Notes: generated by a model not told the origin, from the sequence alone. A stretch of 64,000 nucleotides of DNA from Geodermatophilaceae bacterium URHA0031 (GCA_000620205.1 JHVP01000009.1:70119-134118); one strand, 5' to 3'. Counted from the stretch's first letter, positions 7,023-17,327 are shown. Translations and numbers: made by a program.

Positions 7023-7919
7023 ATGACCACCGACCCCACCCGGCCGTTCGGGCGCGTCCTCACGGCGATGGTCACCCCGCTCGCCGAGGACGGCACGATC
7101 GACCTGGCCGGCGCGCAGGAGCTCGCCGCGCACCTGGTCGACCGCCGGGCGCACGACGGCCTGGTCGTCTTCGGGACGACGGGGGAGTCGCCGACCATCA
7201 GCGACAGCGAGCAGCACGCGGTGCTGGAGGCGGTGCTCGACGCCGTCGGGGACCGGGCCACGGTGATCGCCGGCGTCGGCACCAACGACACCGCGCACTC
7301 GATCGAGAAGGCGCGGTCCGCCGCCCGGCTCGGCGTGCACGGCCTGATGGTCGTGACGCCCTACTACAACAAGCCCCCGCAGGCCGGGCTGCTCCGGCAC
7401 TTCACCGCGGTCGCGGACGCCACCGACCTGCCGGTGATGCTCTACGACATCCCGCCCCGCTCCGTCGTCCCGATCGAGGTCGAGACGCTGGTCCGCGCGG
7501 CGGAGCACCCGAACATCGTGGCGGTCAAGGACGCCAAGGGCGACCTCGGCGCCGTGGCCTGGACCAAGGCCCGCACCGACCTCGCCTACTACTCCGGTGA
7601 GGACATGCTGAACCTGCCGCTGCTCGCGCTCGGTGCGGTCGGCGTGGTCAGCGTCGTCGGCCACCTCGTCGGGCCGCGGCTGGCCGAGCTGGTCGCCGCG
7701 GTCGAGTCCGGCGACCTGGTCAAGGCCCGCGCCGTGAACGAGGCACTCCTCCCGGTCTACACCGGAATCTTCCGCACCCAGGGCGTCATCCTGGTCAAGG
7801 CGGCGCTGCGCGCACTGGGGCTGCCCGCCGGGCCGGTCCGCCCGCCGCTCGTCGACGCCACCCCCGAACAGTTGGAGCAACTGCGCATGGACCTCGCCGC
7901 CGGAGGCGTCACCCTGTGA
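7023..7919 (+). CDS. dapA: 4-hydroxy-tetrahydrodipicolinate synthase
   Basis: Condenses pyruvate with aspartate semialdehyde, the committed step to diaminopimelate and lysine. The 298-residue (beta/alpha)8 aldolase has the Schiff-base lysine K169 in NIVAVKDAKGD, the T52-T53 pair in GTTGES, and the catalytic tyrosine in VMLYDIPPRS. Preceded by its own -10 and no ribosome site, it is probably leaderless. Its stop overlaps the rnj GTG (GTGA), so RNase J is translationally coupled; dapA-rnj adjacency is conserved in actinobacteria. dapF of the same pathway lies at 59959-60858. Confidence 0.98.
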   Translation: MTTDPTRPFGRVLTAMVTPLAEDGTIDLAGAQELAAHLVDRRAHDGLVVFGTTGESPTISDSEQHAVLEAVLDAVGDRATVIAGVGTNDTAHSIEKARSAARLGVHGLMVVTPYYNKPPQAGLLRHFTAVADATDLPVMLYDIPPRSVVPIEVETLVRAAEHPNIVAVKDAKGDLGAVAWTKARTDLAYYSGEDMLNLPLLALGAVGVVSVVGHLVGPRLAELVAAVESGDLVKARAVNEALLPVYTGIFRTQGVILVKAALRALGLPAGPVRPPLVDATPEQLEQLRMDLAAGGVTL

Positions 7920-9622
7920 CCGCCACCTCCCTGACCGTGCAGCCGCACCTCGACCTCAAGGCCCCGCCGCCGCTGCCCCGCGGGGGCCTGCGGGTGATGG
8001 CGCTCGGCGGGCTCGGGGAGATCGGCCGCAACATGGCCGTCCTGGAGTTCGACGGCCAGTTGATGGTCATCGACTGCGGGGTGCTCTTCCCCGAGGCCGA
8101 GCAGCCCGGCGTCGATCTGATCCTGCCCGACTTCGGGGTCATCGAGCACCGGCTCGACGACATCACCGCCGTCGTCCTCACCCACGGGCACGAGGACCAC
8201 ATCGGCGCGGTGCCCTACCTGCTGCGGCTGCGCGCGGACATCCCGCTGGTCGGGTCCCGGTTCACCCTGGCGCTGGTCAAGGCCAAGCTGCGCGAGCACC
8301 GGATCGACCCGGTCCTGGTCGAGGTGGCCGCCGGCGACGACCACCTGGCCGGGCCGTTCCACTGCGAGTTCATCAGCGTCAACCACTCGATCCCCGACGC
8401 CCTGGCCGTGGCCGTGCACACCCCGGCCGGGACCCTCGTCCACACCGGCGACTTCAAGATGGACCAGCTCCCGCTGGACGGCGTGCTCACCGACCTCGGC
8501 GCCTTCGCGCGGCTGGGCGTCGAGGGCATCGACCTGCTGCTGGCCGACTCGACCAACGCCGAGGTCCCCGGTTTCGTCACCTCCGAGCGCAACATCGGCC
8601 CGGTGCTGGACTCGGTCTTCGAGCGGGCCAGCCAGCGGCTGATCGTCTCCAGCTTCGCCAGCCACGTGCACCGGATCCAGCAGGTGCTCGACTGCGCGGT
8701 CAAGCACGAGCGCAAGGTCGCCCTGGTCGGCCGGTCGATGGTCCGCAACATGGGCGTCGCCCAGGACCTGGGCCTGCTCCGGGTCGCGCCCGGGCTGATG
8801 GTCAAGCTGGACGAGGCGACCGCGATGCCGCCGGAGCAGGTGGTGCTGATCAGCACCGGCTCGCAGGGCGAGCCGCTGTCGGCGCTCGGCCGGATGGCCC
8901 GCGGCGACCACCACCAGGTGACCATCGAGGCGGGCGACACGATCATCCTGGCGTCCTCGCTGGTGCCCGGGAACGAGACCGCGGTCTACAAGGTGATCAA
9001 CGGGCTGGCCCGGCTGGGTGCCACGGTGATCCACAAGGAGACGGCCATGGTGCACGTCTCCGGGCACGCCCCCGCCGGCGAGCTGCGGACCCTCATCAAC
9101 GTGGCCAAGCCCCGCTACCTGATGCCGGTGCACGGGGAGTGGCGGCACCTGCGGGCGCACGCCGCGCTGGCCGAGCAGACCGGGATGACCGCCGACCGGA
9201 TCCTGCTCGCCGAGGACGGCGTCGTCGTCGACCTGGTCGACGGCAAGGCCTCCATCGTCGGCAGCGTCCCGATCGGCAACGTCTACGTCGACGGGCTCAA
9301 CGTGGGCGATGTCGGCGAGGAGTCGCTGCAGGCCCGGCGGATCCTCGGTGACGAGGGGTTCGTCGCGCTGACCGTCGTCATCGAGCCCTCGACGCGCACC
9401 ATCGTGCGGCCGGTGCACCTGTCCACGCGGGGCTTCTCCGACGACCCGAGCGCCTTCACCGAGGTGCTGGCGCTGGTGGAGAAGGAGCTGAAGCGGGCGA
9501 TGGAGGACGAGCAGGTGGACGCCCACCGGCTGTCCCAGGTGATCCGCCGGACGGTCGGCAAGTGGGTCTCGGACAAGTACCGCCGCCGTCCGATGATCAT
9601 CCCCACCGTCCTCGAGGTCTAG
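7916..9622 (+). CDS. rnj: Ribonuclease J
   Basis: A 568-residue metallo-beta-lactamase/beta-CASP RNase with endo- and 5'-3' exonuclease activity, involved in rRNA maturation and mRNA turnover. The dinuclear metal motif is H90-G-H92-E-D94-H95 in LTHGHEDHIGAVPYLL, followed by HTGDFKMD. The beta-CASP motifs include LLADSTNAEVPGF, SSFASHVHRI and the conserved MVHVSGHAPAGEL. The C-terminal domain (EVLALVEKEL...) is also present. The GTG start overlaps the dapA stop. The gene ends in a hairpin shared with the convergent S9 peptidase. Confidence 0.98.
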   Translation: MTATSLTVQPHLDLKAPPPLPRGGLRVMALGGLGEIGRNMAVLEFDGQLMVIDCGVLFPEAEQPGVDLILPDFGVIEHRLDDITAVVLTHGHEDHIGAVPYLLRLRADIPLVGSRFTLALVKAKLREHRIDPVLVEVAAGDDHLAGPFHCEFISVNHSIPDALAVAVHTPAGTLVHTGDFKMDQLPLDGVLTDLGAFARLGVEGIDLLLADSTNAEVPGFVTSERNIGPVLDSVFERASQRLIVSSFASHVHRIQQVLDCAVKHERKVALVGRSMVRNMGVAQDLGLLRVAPGLMVKLDEATAMPPEQVVLISTGSQGEPLSALGRMARGDHHQVTIEAGDTIILASSLVPGNETAVYKVINGLARLGATVIHKETAMVHVSGHAPAGELRTLINVAKPRYLMPVHGEWRHLRAHAALAEQTGMTADRILLAEDGVVVDLVDGKASIVGSVPIGNVYVDGLNVGDVGEESLQARRILGDEGFVALTVVIEPSTRTIVRPVHLSTRGFSDDPSAFTEVLALVEKELKRAMEDEQVDAHRLSQVIRRTVGKWVSDKYRRRPMIIPTVLEV

Positions 9623-9629
9623 CAGCCCG

Positions 9630-9687
9630 CACGGTGCGCGCTGAGGCCCGGTTCCGGGCTCTGGAACCGGGCCTCCGCGCACACCGT
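9630..9687. terminator. Bidirectional terminator hairpin after rnj
   Basis: A perfect 12-bp inner stem (aggcccggttcc 9644-9655 / ggaaccgggcct 9663-9674) with a 7-nt loop sits inside an outer pairing (cacggtgcgcg / cgcgcacaccgtg). It lies between the convergent rnj and S9 peptidase genes and has no T-tract. Confidence 0.75.
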
Positions 9688-9691
9688 GGGG

Positions 9692-11638
9692 CTACCTCAC
9701 CACGGTGATCGGCTCGATCCCCTCCTCGGCGGGGAGCTCGAAGCCGAGCACCTGGGCGTAGAAGGACAGCTCGCCGTCCAGGGCGGCCCGGATGTTCTCC
9801 GCCTTGCGGAAGCCGTGCTGCTCGCCGGCGAACAGCACGTAGGCGTGCGGCACGCCCTTCGCCCGCAGCGCGGCGACCATCATCTCGGCCTGCTCGGGCG
9901 GGACCACCCGGTCCTCATCACCCTGGAAGACCGCCAGCGGGGTGTCGAGGGCGTCGGTGTGGTGGATGGGGGAGCGGGCGGCGTAGACGTCGCCGCCGGA
10001 CGGCCACGGCGCGATCAGCCCGTCGAGGTAGCGCGACTCGAACGAGTGCGTGTCCGCGGCCAGCGCCGCCAGGTCCGCGACGCCGTAGTGGCTGGCACCG
10101 GCTGCGAAGACGCCCGGGCGGAAGGTCAGCGCAGCCAGCGTCGTGTAGCCACCGGCCGAGCCGCCGCGGATCGCCAGCCGCGCCGGGTCGACGCGGCCCT
10201 GCTCCGCCAGCCACTGCGCGCAGGCCACGACGTCGTCCAGGTCGGTGATGCCCCAGCGGCCCTGCAGCGCGTCCCGGAAGCGCCGGCCGTACCCGGTCGA
10301 ACCGCGGTAGTCGACGTCGGCGACGGCGAAGCCGCGGGAGGTCCAGTACTGGATGCCGAGGTCCAGCACCGACCGGGCGGCGGAGGTGGGGCCGCCGTGC
10401 ACCAGCACCAGCAGCGGGGGCCGCTCGTCGTCCGGCCCGACGGCCTGCGGGTTGGTCGGCGGGTAGACCAGCGCGTGCGCCTCGCCGACCCCGCAGTCGC
10501 GCGGGTCGGTGGGGAAGGTGACGTGCTCCGGGCGGGAGAACCAGGCCGGGTCCACCCCCAGCTCCCGGGCCGGGCGCAGCACCTCGGCCGCGCCGTCCAG
10601 CGCGACCCGCAGCACCACCGGCTCGGACGCCGGACCGCCCGCCACGCAGACCACGGCGTCCCCGGCCGCCCGCACCTGCCCGAAGCTGGCGTACTCCGAG
10701 GGCAGCTCGCGCACCTCCCCGTCGGGGGTCAGGACGGCGAGCCGGTCGGCGCCGTCCCGGCCGTAGGCGACCACCACCCGGCCGTCGGGCAGCAGGGTGA
10801 AACGGCTCTGCCCGAACACCCACTGCGGGCCGGCGATGTCGCTGCCCACGTCGAGGACCAGCTCCACCTCGCCGTGCGGCCGCCGGCGGTACAGCGACCA
10901 CACGTCGGTGCGGTCGTCGAGCCACCACAGCGACAGGTCCGCGCCCCACACCGGCTGGACCACCGACTCGTCCGGGCCGCCGGCCAGCACGTGGTCGGTG
11001 CCGTCGGCGGCCTGGACCACGAGCTGGGCGGTGTCCCAGGGCATGTTCGGGTGGTCCCACTGCAGCCACGCCAGGGTCACGCCGTCGGGCGCGCGCCGCG
11101 GGTCGGAGACGAAGTCCGGTCCGGTCACCAGCACCTCGACCGTGCCGTCGCCGGCGATCCGGACCACCTCGTGGACGACCTCGGCCGACGACCCGGAGGC
11201 GGTGTGCGTCTCCCGGACGGCCAGGACGCCGTCGCCGTCGGCGGACAGGTCGGCGAACCGGACACCGGAGGGGACGGTGGGCTCGGGGGTCACCGCGACC
11301 GGCTCGCTGCTGCCCGGGTCGACCCGGTACAGCCGCTGGTCGGCGTAGTCGGTGAACCAGACGGTGCCTCCGGCGACCGTCCACGCGGCACCGCCGTACT
11401 CGTGCACCCGGGTCCGGGCGTTCCACGGCGGCGGGAGGAGGTCGGTGGTCGTCCCGTCCGGGCTGCGCCGCACCAGCACCGTGCGGCCGCCCTCGCTCGG
11501 CCGGCCCTCGGCCCACCAGACGTCGTCCCCGTCGACGACCACCTCGCCGAGCCGGGCCGCGGCGCGCACGACCAGCTCGGAGGTGATCGGTGTCGGCCAG
11601 CTGCCGTAGGGGAGGGTCTGCGTCGTCGTCGCCGTCAC
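9692..11638 (-). CDS. S9 family peptidase (prolyl oligopeptidase/acylaminoacyl type)
   Basis: A 648-residue serine peptidase with an N-terminal beta-propeller-like region (repeated blade motifs such as PQWVFGQSRFTLLPDGRVVVAYG) and a C-terminal alpha/beta hydrolase domain. The nucleophile is S494 in RGGSAGGYTT. The oxyanion region is LLVLVHGGPTS, the Asp is in FQGDEDRVVPPEQ and the His in AGEQHGFRK. There is no signal peptide, so it is cytoplasmic and acts on short peptides. GTG 11638 was chosen because a minus-strand TACGGT (11646-11651) lies 7 nt upstream; a GTG at 11656 would add six residues and overlap that hexamer. Confidence 0.93.
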   Translation of the reverse strand: MTATTTQTLPYGSWPTPITSELVVRAAARLGEVVVDGDDVWWAEGRPSEGGRTVLVRRSPDGTTTDLLPPPWNARTRVHEYGGAAWTVAGGTVWFTDYADQRLYRVDPGSSEPVAVTPEPTVPSGVRFADLSADGDGVLAVRETHTASGSSAEVVHEVVRIAGDGTVEVLVTGPDFVSDPRRAPDGVTLAWLQWDHPNMPWDTAQLVVQAADGTDHVLAGGPDESVVQPVWGADLSLWWLDDRTDVWSLYRRRPHGEVELVLDVGSDIAGPQWVFGQSRFTLLPDGRVVVAYGRDGADRLAVLTPDGEVRELPSEYASFGQVRAAGDAVVCVAGGPASEPVVLRVALDGAAEVLRPARELGVDPAWFSRPEHVTFPTDPRDCGVGEAHALVYPPTNPQAVGPDDERPPLLVLVHGGPTSAARSVLDLGIQYWTSRGFAVADVDYRGSTGYGRRFRDALQGRWGITDLDDVVACAQWLAEQGRVDPARLAIRGGSAGGYTTLAALTFRPGVFAAGASHYGVADLAALAADTHSFESRYLDGLIAPWPSGGDVYAARSPIHHTDALDTPLAVFQGDEDRVVPPEQAEMMVAALRAKGVPHAYVLFAGEQHGFRKAENIRAALDGELSFYAQVLGFELPAEEGIEPITVVR

Positions 11639-11854
11639 AGCTGCGACCGTAGCCACTGCCGGCGCCCGGGGAGGCGCCGACCGGGTCCGGGCCGGCGACG
11701 GCTCAGCGGCGGACCTCGATCAGCAGGACCCAGGCGGTCGCGAGGCCGCCGGGGAACCTCGCGGCCGCCCGGTGCCGCTCCGCCCGGCTGTGCCCCGGCT
11801 GGGTCCGCGCCGGACACGCTGCGCCAGATGGGCCGCTGGAGTGGCCGACCGGAT

Positions 11855-11860
11855 TACCGT
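11855..11860 (+). promoter_or_regulatory. ftsK -10 element (leaderless)
   Basis: TACCGT lies exactly 7 nt before the ftsK ATG at 11868, with no ribosome site between. The rest of the 11657-11854 gap holds no gene I can support. Confidence 0.5.
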
Positions 11861-11867
11861 CTGACGC

Positions 11868-14402
11868 ATGCCTGCTCGCGCGTCGACGTCGAACCGGGCG
11901 CCGGCGCGTGGGAGCGGCACCACCCGCCCGCGCTCCGGCAGCACCGCAGCCAAGAAGCGTCCCCCGGCCAAGCGCGGCTCCACCGCCGCGCGGCGGCCGG
12001 CCCCGAAGCGGAACCAGAGCACCCTCGCCGGCAGCCTGTGGCGCGGCGCCGCCGGCGCGTGGGGGCTGCTGGCTCGCGGCGCCGGCGCCGTCGCCCGATC
12101 GGTCGCCCGGCCGGAGGAGGCCGAACCGCTGGCCGCCGAGCACCGGCGGGACGGGGTCGGTCTCGCCGTCCTCGGCCTGGCCATCGTGCTCGGTGCCGCG
12201 ACCTGGACCGACGGGATCGGCCCGGTCGGCGCCGGGCTCGCCGACGCCGTCCGCTGGGCGATCGGCGGTCTCTCCGCGGCGCTGCCGGTGGTCCTGTTCC
12301 TGGTCGCGCTGCGGCTGCTCCGGCACCCGCCGCACCCCGAGGCCCGCGGCCGCCTGGTCATCGGCTGGACCAGCGTGGTGGCCGCGGTCGTCGGCATCGC
12401 CCACGTCACCGGCCCCGACGTCGCCCCCGACGACCGGTCCGGCGCCGGCGGCCTGCTGGGCTGGGCGGTCGGCAGCCCGCTGACCGCGGGCCTGGGCAGC
12501 GTCGTCACGGTGCTGCTGCTGGTCCTGCTGGCCTTCTTCGGTCTGCTCGTCGTCACCGCCACGCCGGTGCACCAGGCGCCCGAACGGCTGCGCGAGTGGG
12601 CCGACCGGCAGCTGGGCCGGCACGACGAGGACGACGAGGACCTCGAGTTCTACGACGACGAGGACGAGGACGCCGAACCCGCGCCGAGGACCCGGCGCGG
12701 CCGGAAGTCCGCCGCCGCCGAGGTGCAGGACACCCTGGACACCGGCGTCATCGACCACGCGGCCTACGCCGAGGCGCCGCAGGCGGTCGCGCACGAGCCC
12801 GCCGCCGAGGCCGTCCCGGTCGCCGCGGCACCGGCCCGCCGGGCGCCGATGCCGGTCGACCGGACCGCCCCGCCGGAGGACCTGCCGCCGATCGAGGAGC
12901 CGGAGCAGCTCCGCATCGAGCCGGTCGAGGGCACCTACACGCTGCCCTCGGTCAGCGTGCTGCGCCCGGGCACCCCGCCGCGCGCCAAGTCCAAGGCCAA
13001 CGACGTCGCCATCGAGGCGATCACCGGGGTGCTCGAGCAGTTCAACATCGACGCCGCCGTCACCAGCTACACCCGCGGCCCGACGGTCACCCGCTACGAG
13101 ATCGAGCTGGGCAACGCGGTCAAGGTCGAGAAGATCACCGCGCTGACCAAGAACCTCGCCTACGCGGTGGCCAACGACAACATCCGCATCCTGGCGCCGA
13201 TCCCGGGCAAGTCGGCGGTGGGCGTCGAGGTGCCCAACACCGACCGGGAGACGGTCAGCCTCGGCGACGTCATGCGCTCGCAGGTGGCCAAGCAGGACCC
13301 GCACCCGATGCTGGTCGGGCTGGGCAAGGACATCGAGGGCGGCTTCGTCTGCGCCAACCTGGCGAAGATGCCGCACCTGCTGGTCGCCGGTGCGACCGGC
13401 GCCGGCAAGTCCAGCTGCATCAACTCACTGCTCACGTCGCTGCTGCTGCGCGCCACCCCGGACCAGCTGCGGATGATCCTGGTCGACCCGAAGATGGTCG
13501 AGCTGACGCCCTACGACGGCATCCCGCACCTGATCACGCCGATCATCACCGACCCCAAGAAGGCCGCCACCGCGCTGGCCTGGCTGGTCGAGGAGATGGA
13601 GCAGCGCTACCAGGACATGCGGGCCACCGGCGTCCGGCACATCGACGACTTCAACAAGAAGGTCGAGCGCGGCGAGATCACCGCCCCGCCCGGCAGCGAG
13701 CGCGTGTACCAGCCCTACCCCTACATCCTCACGATCGTCGACGAGCTCGCCGACCTGATGATGGTCGCCCCGCGGGACGTCGAGGAGTCGATCGTCCGGA
13801 TCACCCAGAAGGCCCGCGCGGCCGGCATCCACCTGGTGCTGGCCACCCAGCGCCCGTCGGTCGACGTCGTCACCGGTCTGATCAAGGCCAACGTGCCCTC
13901 GCGTCTGGCGTTCTCCACCTCCAGCCTCACCGACAGCCGGGTCATCCTCGACCAGCCGGGCGCGGAGAAGCTGATCGGCATGGGTGACGCCCTGTTCCTC
14001 CCCATCGGGGCGGGCAAGCCGATCCGGGTCCAGGGCGCCTACGTCTCCGACGCGGAGATCGAGGCGGTCGTCGAGTTCACCAAGCGGCAGGCCGAGCCCG
14101 AGTACCGGGAAGAGGTCTTCACCGCCGCCGCCGGTGAGAAGAAGGAGATCGACGAGGACATCGGCAGCGACCTGGAGCTGCTCGTCCAGGCCGTCGAACT
14201 CGTCGTCACCAGCCAGTTCGGGTCCACCTCGATGCTCCAGCGGAAGCTGCGGGTCGGCTTCGCCAAGGCCGGCCGGCTGATGGACCTGATGGAGAGCCGC
14301 GGCATCGTCGGGCCGTCGGAGGGCTCCAAGGCCCGGGACGTGCTGATCAAGCCCGACGAGCTGGAGTCGGTCATGTTCACGCTGCGTGGCGGACAGCTGT
14401 GA
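11868..14402 (+). CDS. ftsK: DNA translocase FtsK
   Basis: A septal DNA pump that moves chromosome ends toward dif and activates XerCD. The 844-residue protein has a basic Ser/Lys/Arg-rich N-terminus (1-95), four membrane helices between about 97 and 225, and an acidic linker ([18 protein letters not shown]). The motor has Walker [10 protein letters not shown] near residue 508 and Walker [15 protein letters not shown]-terminal gamma winged helix starts near [18 protein letters not shown] ([22 protein letters not shown]). The ATG follows a leaderless-type -10. Transcription probably continues toward rimO, which has its own -10. Confidence 0.97.
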   Translation: MPARASTSNRAPARGSGTTRPRSGSTAAKKRPPAKRGSTAARRPAPKRNQSTLAGSLWRGAAGAWGLLARGAGAVARSVARPEEAEPLAAEHRRDGVGLAVLGLAIVLGAATWTDGIGPVGAGLADAVRWAIGGLSAALPVVLFLVALRLLRHPPHPEARGRLVIGWTSVVAAVVGIAHVTGPDVAPDDRSGAGGLLGWAVGSPLTAGLGSVVTVLLLVLLAFFGLLVVTATPVHQAPERLREWADRQLGRHDEDDEDLEFYDDEDEDAEPAPRTRRGRKSAAAEVQDTLDTGVIDHAAYAEAPQAVAHEPAAEAVPVAAAPARRAPMPVDRTAPPEDLPPIEEPEQLRIEPVEGTYTLPSVSVLRPGTPPRAKSKANDVAIEAITGVLEQFNIDAAVTSYTRGPTVTRYEIELGNAVKVEKITALTKNLAYAVANDNIRILAPIPGKSAVGVEVPNTDRETVSLGDVMRSQVAKQDPHPMLVGLGKDIEGGFVCANLAKMPHLLVAGATGAGKSSCINSLLTSLLLRATPDQLRMILVDPKMVELTPYDGIPHLITPIITDPKKAATALAWLVEEMEQRYQDMRATGVRHIDDFNKKVERGEITAPPGSERVYQPYPYILTIVDELADLMMVAPRDVEESIVRITQKARAAGIHLVLATQRPSVDVVTGLIKANVPSRLAFSTSSLTDSRVILDQPGAEKLIGMGDALFLPIGAGKPIRVQGAYVSDAEIEAVVEFTKRQAEPEYREEVFTAAAGEKKEIDEDIGSDLELLVQAVELVVTSQFGSTSMLQRKLRVGFAKAGRLMDLMESRGIVGPSEGSKARDVLIKPDELESVMFTLRGGQL

Positions 14403-14449
14403 CGGAGGACCCCGCTGGACTGCCACCCGGCCGGAGGCCGGACGGCGCT

Positions 14450-14455
14450 TAGGAT
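14450..14455 (+). promoter_or_regulatory. rimO -10 element (leaderless)
   Basis: TAGGAT lies 6 nt upstream of the rimO GTG at 14462, in the 59-bp gap after ftsK. There is no Shine-Dalgarno sequence. Confidence 0.5.
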
Positions 14456-14461
14456 GGGCCG

Positions 14462-15934
14462 GTGCCAGCTCTGCCCAGCCCCCTGACGTCCTCCGAAGGG
14501 CAGCCCCCTGTCGCCCCGCCCCGCCGCGTGGCGGTGGTGACCCTCGGCTGCGCCCGCAACGAGGTCGACTCCGAGGAGCTCGCCGGCCGGCTCGCCGGCG
14601 ACGGCTACGAGCTGGTCCAGGACGCCGACGACGCCGACGCGGTCCTGGTCAACACCTGCGGCTTCATCGAGACCGCGAAGAAGGACTCCGTCGACGCGAT
14701 CCTCGCCGCGACCGACTCCGGTGCCGAGGTGATCGCCGTGGGCTGCATGGCCGAGCGCTACGGCGCCGAGCTCGCCGGCGCGCTGCCCGAGGCGACGGTG
14801 CTCGGCTTCGACGACTACACCGCCATCGGTGACCGCCTCGACGACGTCCTCACCGGCCGCCCGCTGGTCCCGCACACCCCGCGCGACCGGCGCACCCTGC
14901 TGCCGATCAGCCCGGTGGAGCGCACCGCTGCGGCCGCGACCCCGGACGCCCCCGCCATCCCCGGCCACGACTGGCTGAAGCGCCGGCGGCTGGCCGGTGG
15001 CCCGTCCGCGGCGCTGAAGATCGCCTCGGGCTGCGACCGCCGGTGCTCGTTCTGCGCCATCCCGGCCTTCCGCGGGGCCTTCGTCTCCCGACCGGCGGGC
15101 GAGGTGCTGGGCGAGGCCCACTGGCTGGCCGGCCAGGGCGTCACCGAGATCGTGCTGGTGAGCGAGAACTCCACCTCCTACGGCAAGGACGCCGGCGACC
15201 TGCGCTCGCTGGAGAAGCTGCTGCCCCAGCTCGCCGCGGTGCCGGGCATCGCCCGGGTCCGGGTGGCCTATCTGCAGCCGGCGGAGCTCCGACCGGGGCT
15301 GCTGGAGGTCATCGCCGCGACCCCGGGCATCGCGCCCTACTTCGACCTGTCCTTCCAGCACTCCTCCCCGGGCCTGCTGCGCCGGATGCGCCGCTTCGGC
15401 GGCACGGACGACTTCCTCGGGATCATCGAGCGGGCCCGCGCGCTCGCCCCCGAGGCGGGCTTCCGCACCAACGTCATCCTCGGCTTCCCGGGGGAGACCG
15501 AGGACGACGTGGCCGAGCTCGAGCGCTTCCTCGTCGAGGGCCGGCTGGACGCCGTCGGCGTCTTCGGCTACTCCGACGAGGAGGGCACCGAGGCCGTCGG
15601 ACTGCCGGGCAAGCTCGACCAGCACGAGATCGACGCCCGGGTCCGGCGGATCACCGACCTGGTCGAGGAGCTCACCGCCCAGCGCGCGGAGGCCCGGATC
15701 GGCAGCACCGTCGAGGTGCTGCTCACCGAGGACCTCGCCGGGTCCGAGGGTGCCGGTACCTGGGCGGGCCACGCCGCCCACCAGGACCCGGACGCCGACG
15801 GGACGACGACGGTCGCCGGGGTGCCCGCCGACGCGGTCGCCGGACAGCTGGTGACGGCGACGGTCGTGGACACCGAGGGTGTCGACCTGCTGGCCCGGGC
15901 GGTCGTGCCGGCACTCGCGGCAGCCGGGGTCTGA
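14462..15934 (+). CDS. rimO: Ribosomal protein S12 methylthiotransferase RimO
   Basis: A radical-SAM enzyme that adds a methylthio group to an aspartate of ribosomal protein S12. The 490-residue protein has the UPF0004 domain with auxiliary-cluster cysteines C30 ([12 protein letters not shown]), C66 (VNTCGFIE) and C95 (AVGCMAERY). The radical-SAM cluster is C191-x3-C195-x2-C198 ([15 protein letters not shown]), and a TRAM-like C-terminal domain follows. The motifs [12 protein letters not shown] and [10 protein letters not shown] separate RimO from MiaB, whose gene is at 54997. It begins a rimO-pgsA-cinA run leading to clgR. Confidence 0.97.
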   Translation: MPALPSPLTSSEGQPPVAPPRRVAVVTLGCARNEVDSEELAGRLAGDGYELVQDADDADAVLVNTCGFIETAKKDSVDAILAATDSGAEVIAVGCMAERYGAELAGALPEATVLGFDDYTAIGDRLDDVLTGRPLVPHTPRDRRTLLPISPVERTAAAATPDAPAIPGHDWLKRRRLAGGPSAALKIASGCDRRCSFCAIPAFRGAFVSRPAGEVLGEAHWLAGQGVTEIVLVSENSTSYGKDAGDLRSLEKLLPQLAAVPGIARVRVAYLQPAELRPGLLEVIAATPGIAPYFDLSFQHSSPGLLRRMRRFGGTDDFLGIIERARALAPEAGFRTNVILGFPGETEDDVAELERFLVEGRLDAVGVFGYSDEEGTEAVGLPGKLDQHEIDARVRRITDLVEELTAQRAEARIGSTVEVLLTEDLAGSEGAGTWAGHAAHQDPDADGTTTVAGVPADAVAGQLVTATVVDTEGVDLLARAVVPALAAAGV

Positions 15935-15962
15935 CGGACGTGGGCGAGCTGGAGCGGACCGG

Positions 15963-16652
15963 ATGAGCGCCGTGGTGCCCGGCGGCTCGGCGGACCCGGC
16001 AGCGACGCCCCCGCAGTCCGTGCGGCTGGTCAACCTGCCCAACGCGCTGACCCTGTTCCGGCTCGCGGTCGTGCCGCTGTTCGCCATGCTGCTGCTCTCC
16101 GACGGCGGCATGGACGACGGCCGGCGCGTCTGGGCCACGCTGTTCTTCGCCGGCGCCATCATCACCGACCGCTACGACGGCATGATCGCCCGCCGGACCA
16201 ACCAGGTGACCGAGTTCGGCAAGCTCGCCGACCCGATCGCCGACAAGGCGCTCACCGGGACGGCGCTGCTCGGGCTGTCGATCCTCGGCCTGCTGCCCTG
16301 GTGGGTGACCGTGGTCATCCTGGTCCGCGAGGTCGGGGTCACCCTGCTGCGGTTCTGGGTCATCCGGCACGGGGTCATCGCCGCCAGCCGCGGCGGCAAG
16401 GCCAAGACCGTGCTGCAGGCGCTGGCCATCGGGCTCTACATCCTGCCGCTCACCGGCCTGCTGGCCTCGGTCCGCTGGTGGGTGATGGCGGCCGCCCTGG
16501 TGCTGACCGTCGTCACCGGCATCGACTACGTCTACCGGGCGCTGACCCTGCGGCGCACCAGCGCGCGGGCGCTGCGGGCCGCTGAGGCCCGCCGAGCGGC
16601 TGCCGGTGGTGAGAGCACACCCGGGACCACCCGCCGGGACGACGCCGCGTGA
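15963..16652 (+). CDS. pgsA: CDP-diacylglycerol--glycerol-3-phosphate 3-phosphatidyltransferase
   Basis: An integral membrane CDP-alcohol phosphatidyltransferase. In this chromosomal context it is expected to make phosphatidylglycerophosphate, the precursor of phosphatidylglycerol and cardiolipin. The 229-residue protein has the full family motif D-x2-DG-x2-AR-x8-G-x3-D-x3-D in DRYDGMIARRTNQVTEFGKL and the following ADPIADK. Several hydrophobic helices surround it (LTLFRLAVVPLFAMLLL, LLGLSILGLLPWWVTVVILV). The ATG at 15963 gives the expected length. The stop overlaps the cinA GTG. The family can use other alcohols, so substrate is by context. Confidence 0.92.
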   Translation: MSAVVPGGSADPAATPPQSVRLVNLPNALTLFRLAVVPLFAMLLLSDGGMDDGRRVWATLFFAGAIITDRYDGMIARRTNQVTEFGKLADPIADKALTGTALLGLSILGLLPWWVTVVILVREVGVTLLRFWVIRHGVIAASRGGKAKTVLQALAIGLYILPLTGLLASVRWWVMAAALVLTVVTGIDYVYRALTLRRTSARALRAAEARRAAAGGESTPGTTRRDDAA

Positions 16653-17185
16653 CCCGGCCGCCGGCCGAGCCGACGACCGCGGCACGGGTGCACGCCGGGC
16701 TGCTGGCGCGGGGCGAGACCGTGGCGGCGGCCGAGTCGCTGACCGCCGGGCTGTTCTGCGCGACCCTGGCGTCCGTGCCCGGCGCCAGTGCCACGCTGCG
16801 CGGCGGCGCGGTCGTCTACGCCACCGACCTGAAGTCGGTGCTGGCCGGGGTCCCGGCCGACCTGCTGGCCGAGCACGGACCGGTCAGCGAGCGCACCGCC
16901 GCGGCCCTCGCCGAGGGCATCCGCGTCCGCTGCACGGCCACCTGGGGCGTCGGGTTGACCGGCGTCGCGGGCCCCGACCCCGTCGACGGGCGCGCCCCGG
17001 GACGGGTCTACGTCGGGCTGAGTGACGGGCTGCTGACCGTCGTCCACGAGCTCGACCTGCCCGGGGACCGCGCCGAGGTGCGCGCGGGGGCGGTGGAGAC
17101 CGCGCTGCTGCGGCTGCTCGACCGGCTCGACGAGCACCCGGCGCCGGCCGGGAACCACTCCGGGTCCGCCGGTGTTACGCCATGA
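16649..17185 (+). CDS. CinA C-terminal domain protein (nicotinamide-nucleotide amidohydrolase, PncC type)
   Basis: A 178-residue stand-alone CinA C-terminal domain. Characterised PncC enzymes deamidate NMN to NaMN in the pyridine nucleotide cycle. Family motifs are VAAAESLTAGLFCATLASVPGAS, GGAVVYATDLKSVLAGV, and the catalytic-region GVGLTGVAGPDPVDGRAPG-VYVGL. The N-terminal MoaB-like domain of full CinA is absent, as usual next to pgsA and clgR. The GTG start overlaps the pgsA stop (GTGA), so it is translationally coupled. A candidate ClgR box straddles its stop codon. Confidence 0.93.
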   Translation: MTRPPAEPTTAARVHAGLLARGETVAAAESLTAGLFCATLASVPGASATLRGGAVVYATDLKSVLAGVPADLLAEHGPVSERTAAALAEGIRVRCTATWGVGLTGVAGPDPVDGRAPGRVYVGLSDGLLTVVHELDLPGDRAEVRAGAVETALLRLLDRLDEHPAPAGNHSGSAGVTP

Positions 17186-17191
17186 GCGGAC
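17174..17191 (+). promoter_or_regulatory. Candidate ClgR box upstream of clgR
   Basis: GTTACGC-CATGA-GCGGAC has the CGC-N5-GCG core described for ClgR operators in Corynebacterium and Streptomyces. It overlaps the end of cinA, about 140 bp before the clgR ATG, with a -10-like TACGGT downstream near 17230. It suggests positive autoregulation. Confidence 0.5.
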
Positions 17192-17327
17192 GTGCCCCCA
17201 CCGGGACGGTGACCAGGGTCATGGCCGCGTACGGTGATCACACGGGGTCCTCCGGTCCGTCCGGTCGGTGCCCGTGCACACGACACGACGTGTCGGAACT
17301 GCTCGTCGGAGTGGACAGGAGACGGCC

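Noticed and set aside
11635-11867. Short minus-strand frames in the gap upstream of ftsK, one ending AWVLLIEVRR.
   Set aside because: No ribosome site or leaderless -10, and no domain-like sequence. I cannot support a gene.
9686-13987. A 1433-codon plus-strand frame across the S9 peptidase and ftsK.
   Set aside because: It runs antisense to the S9 gene and out of frame with ftsK, both of which have full catalytic motifs. The translation is low-complexity.
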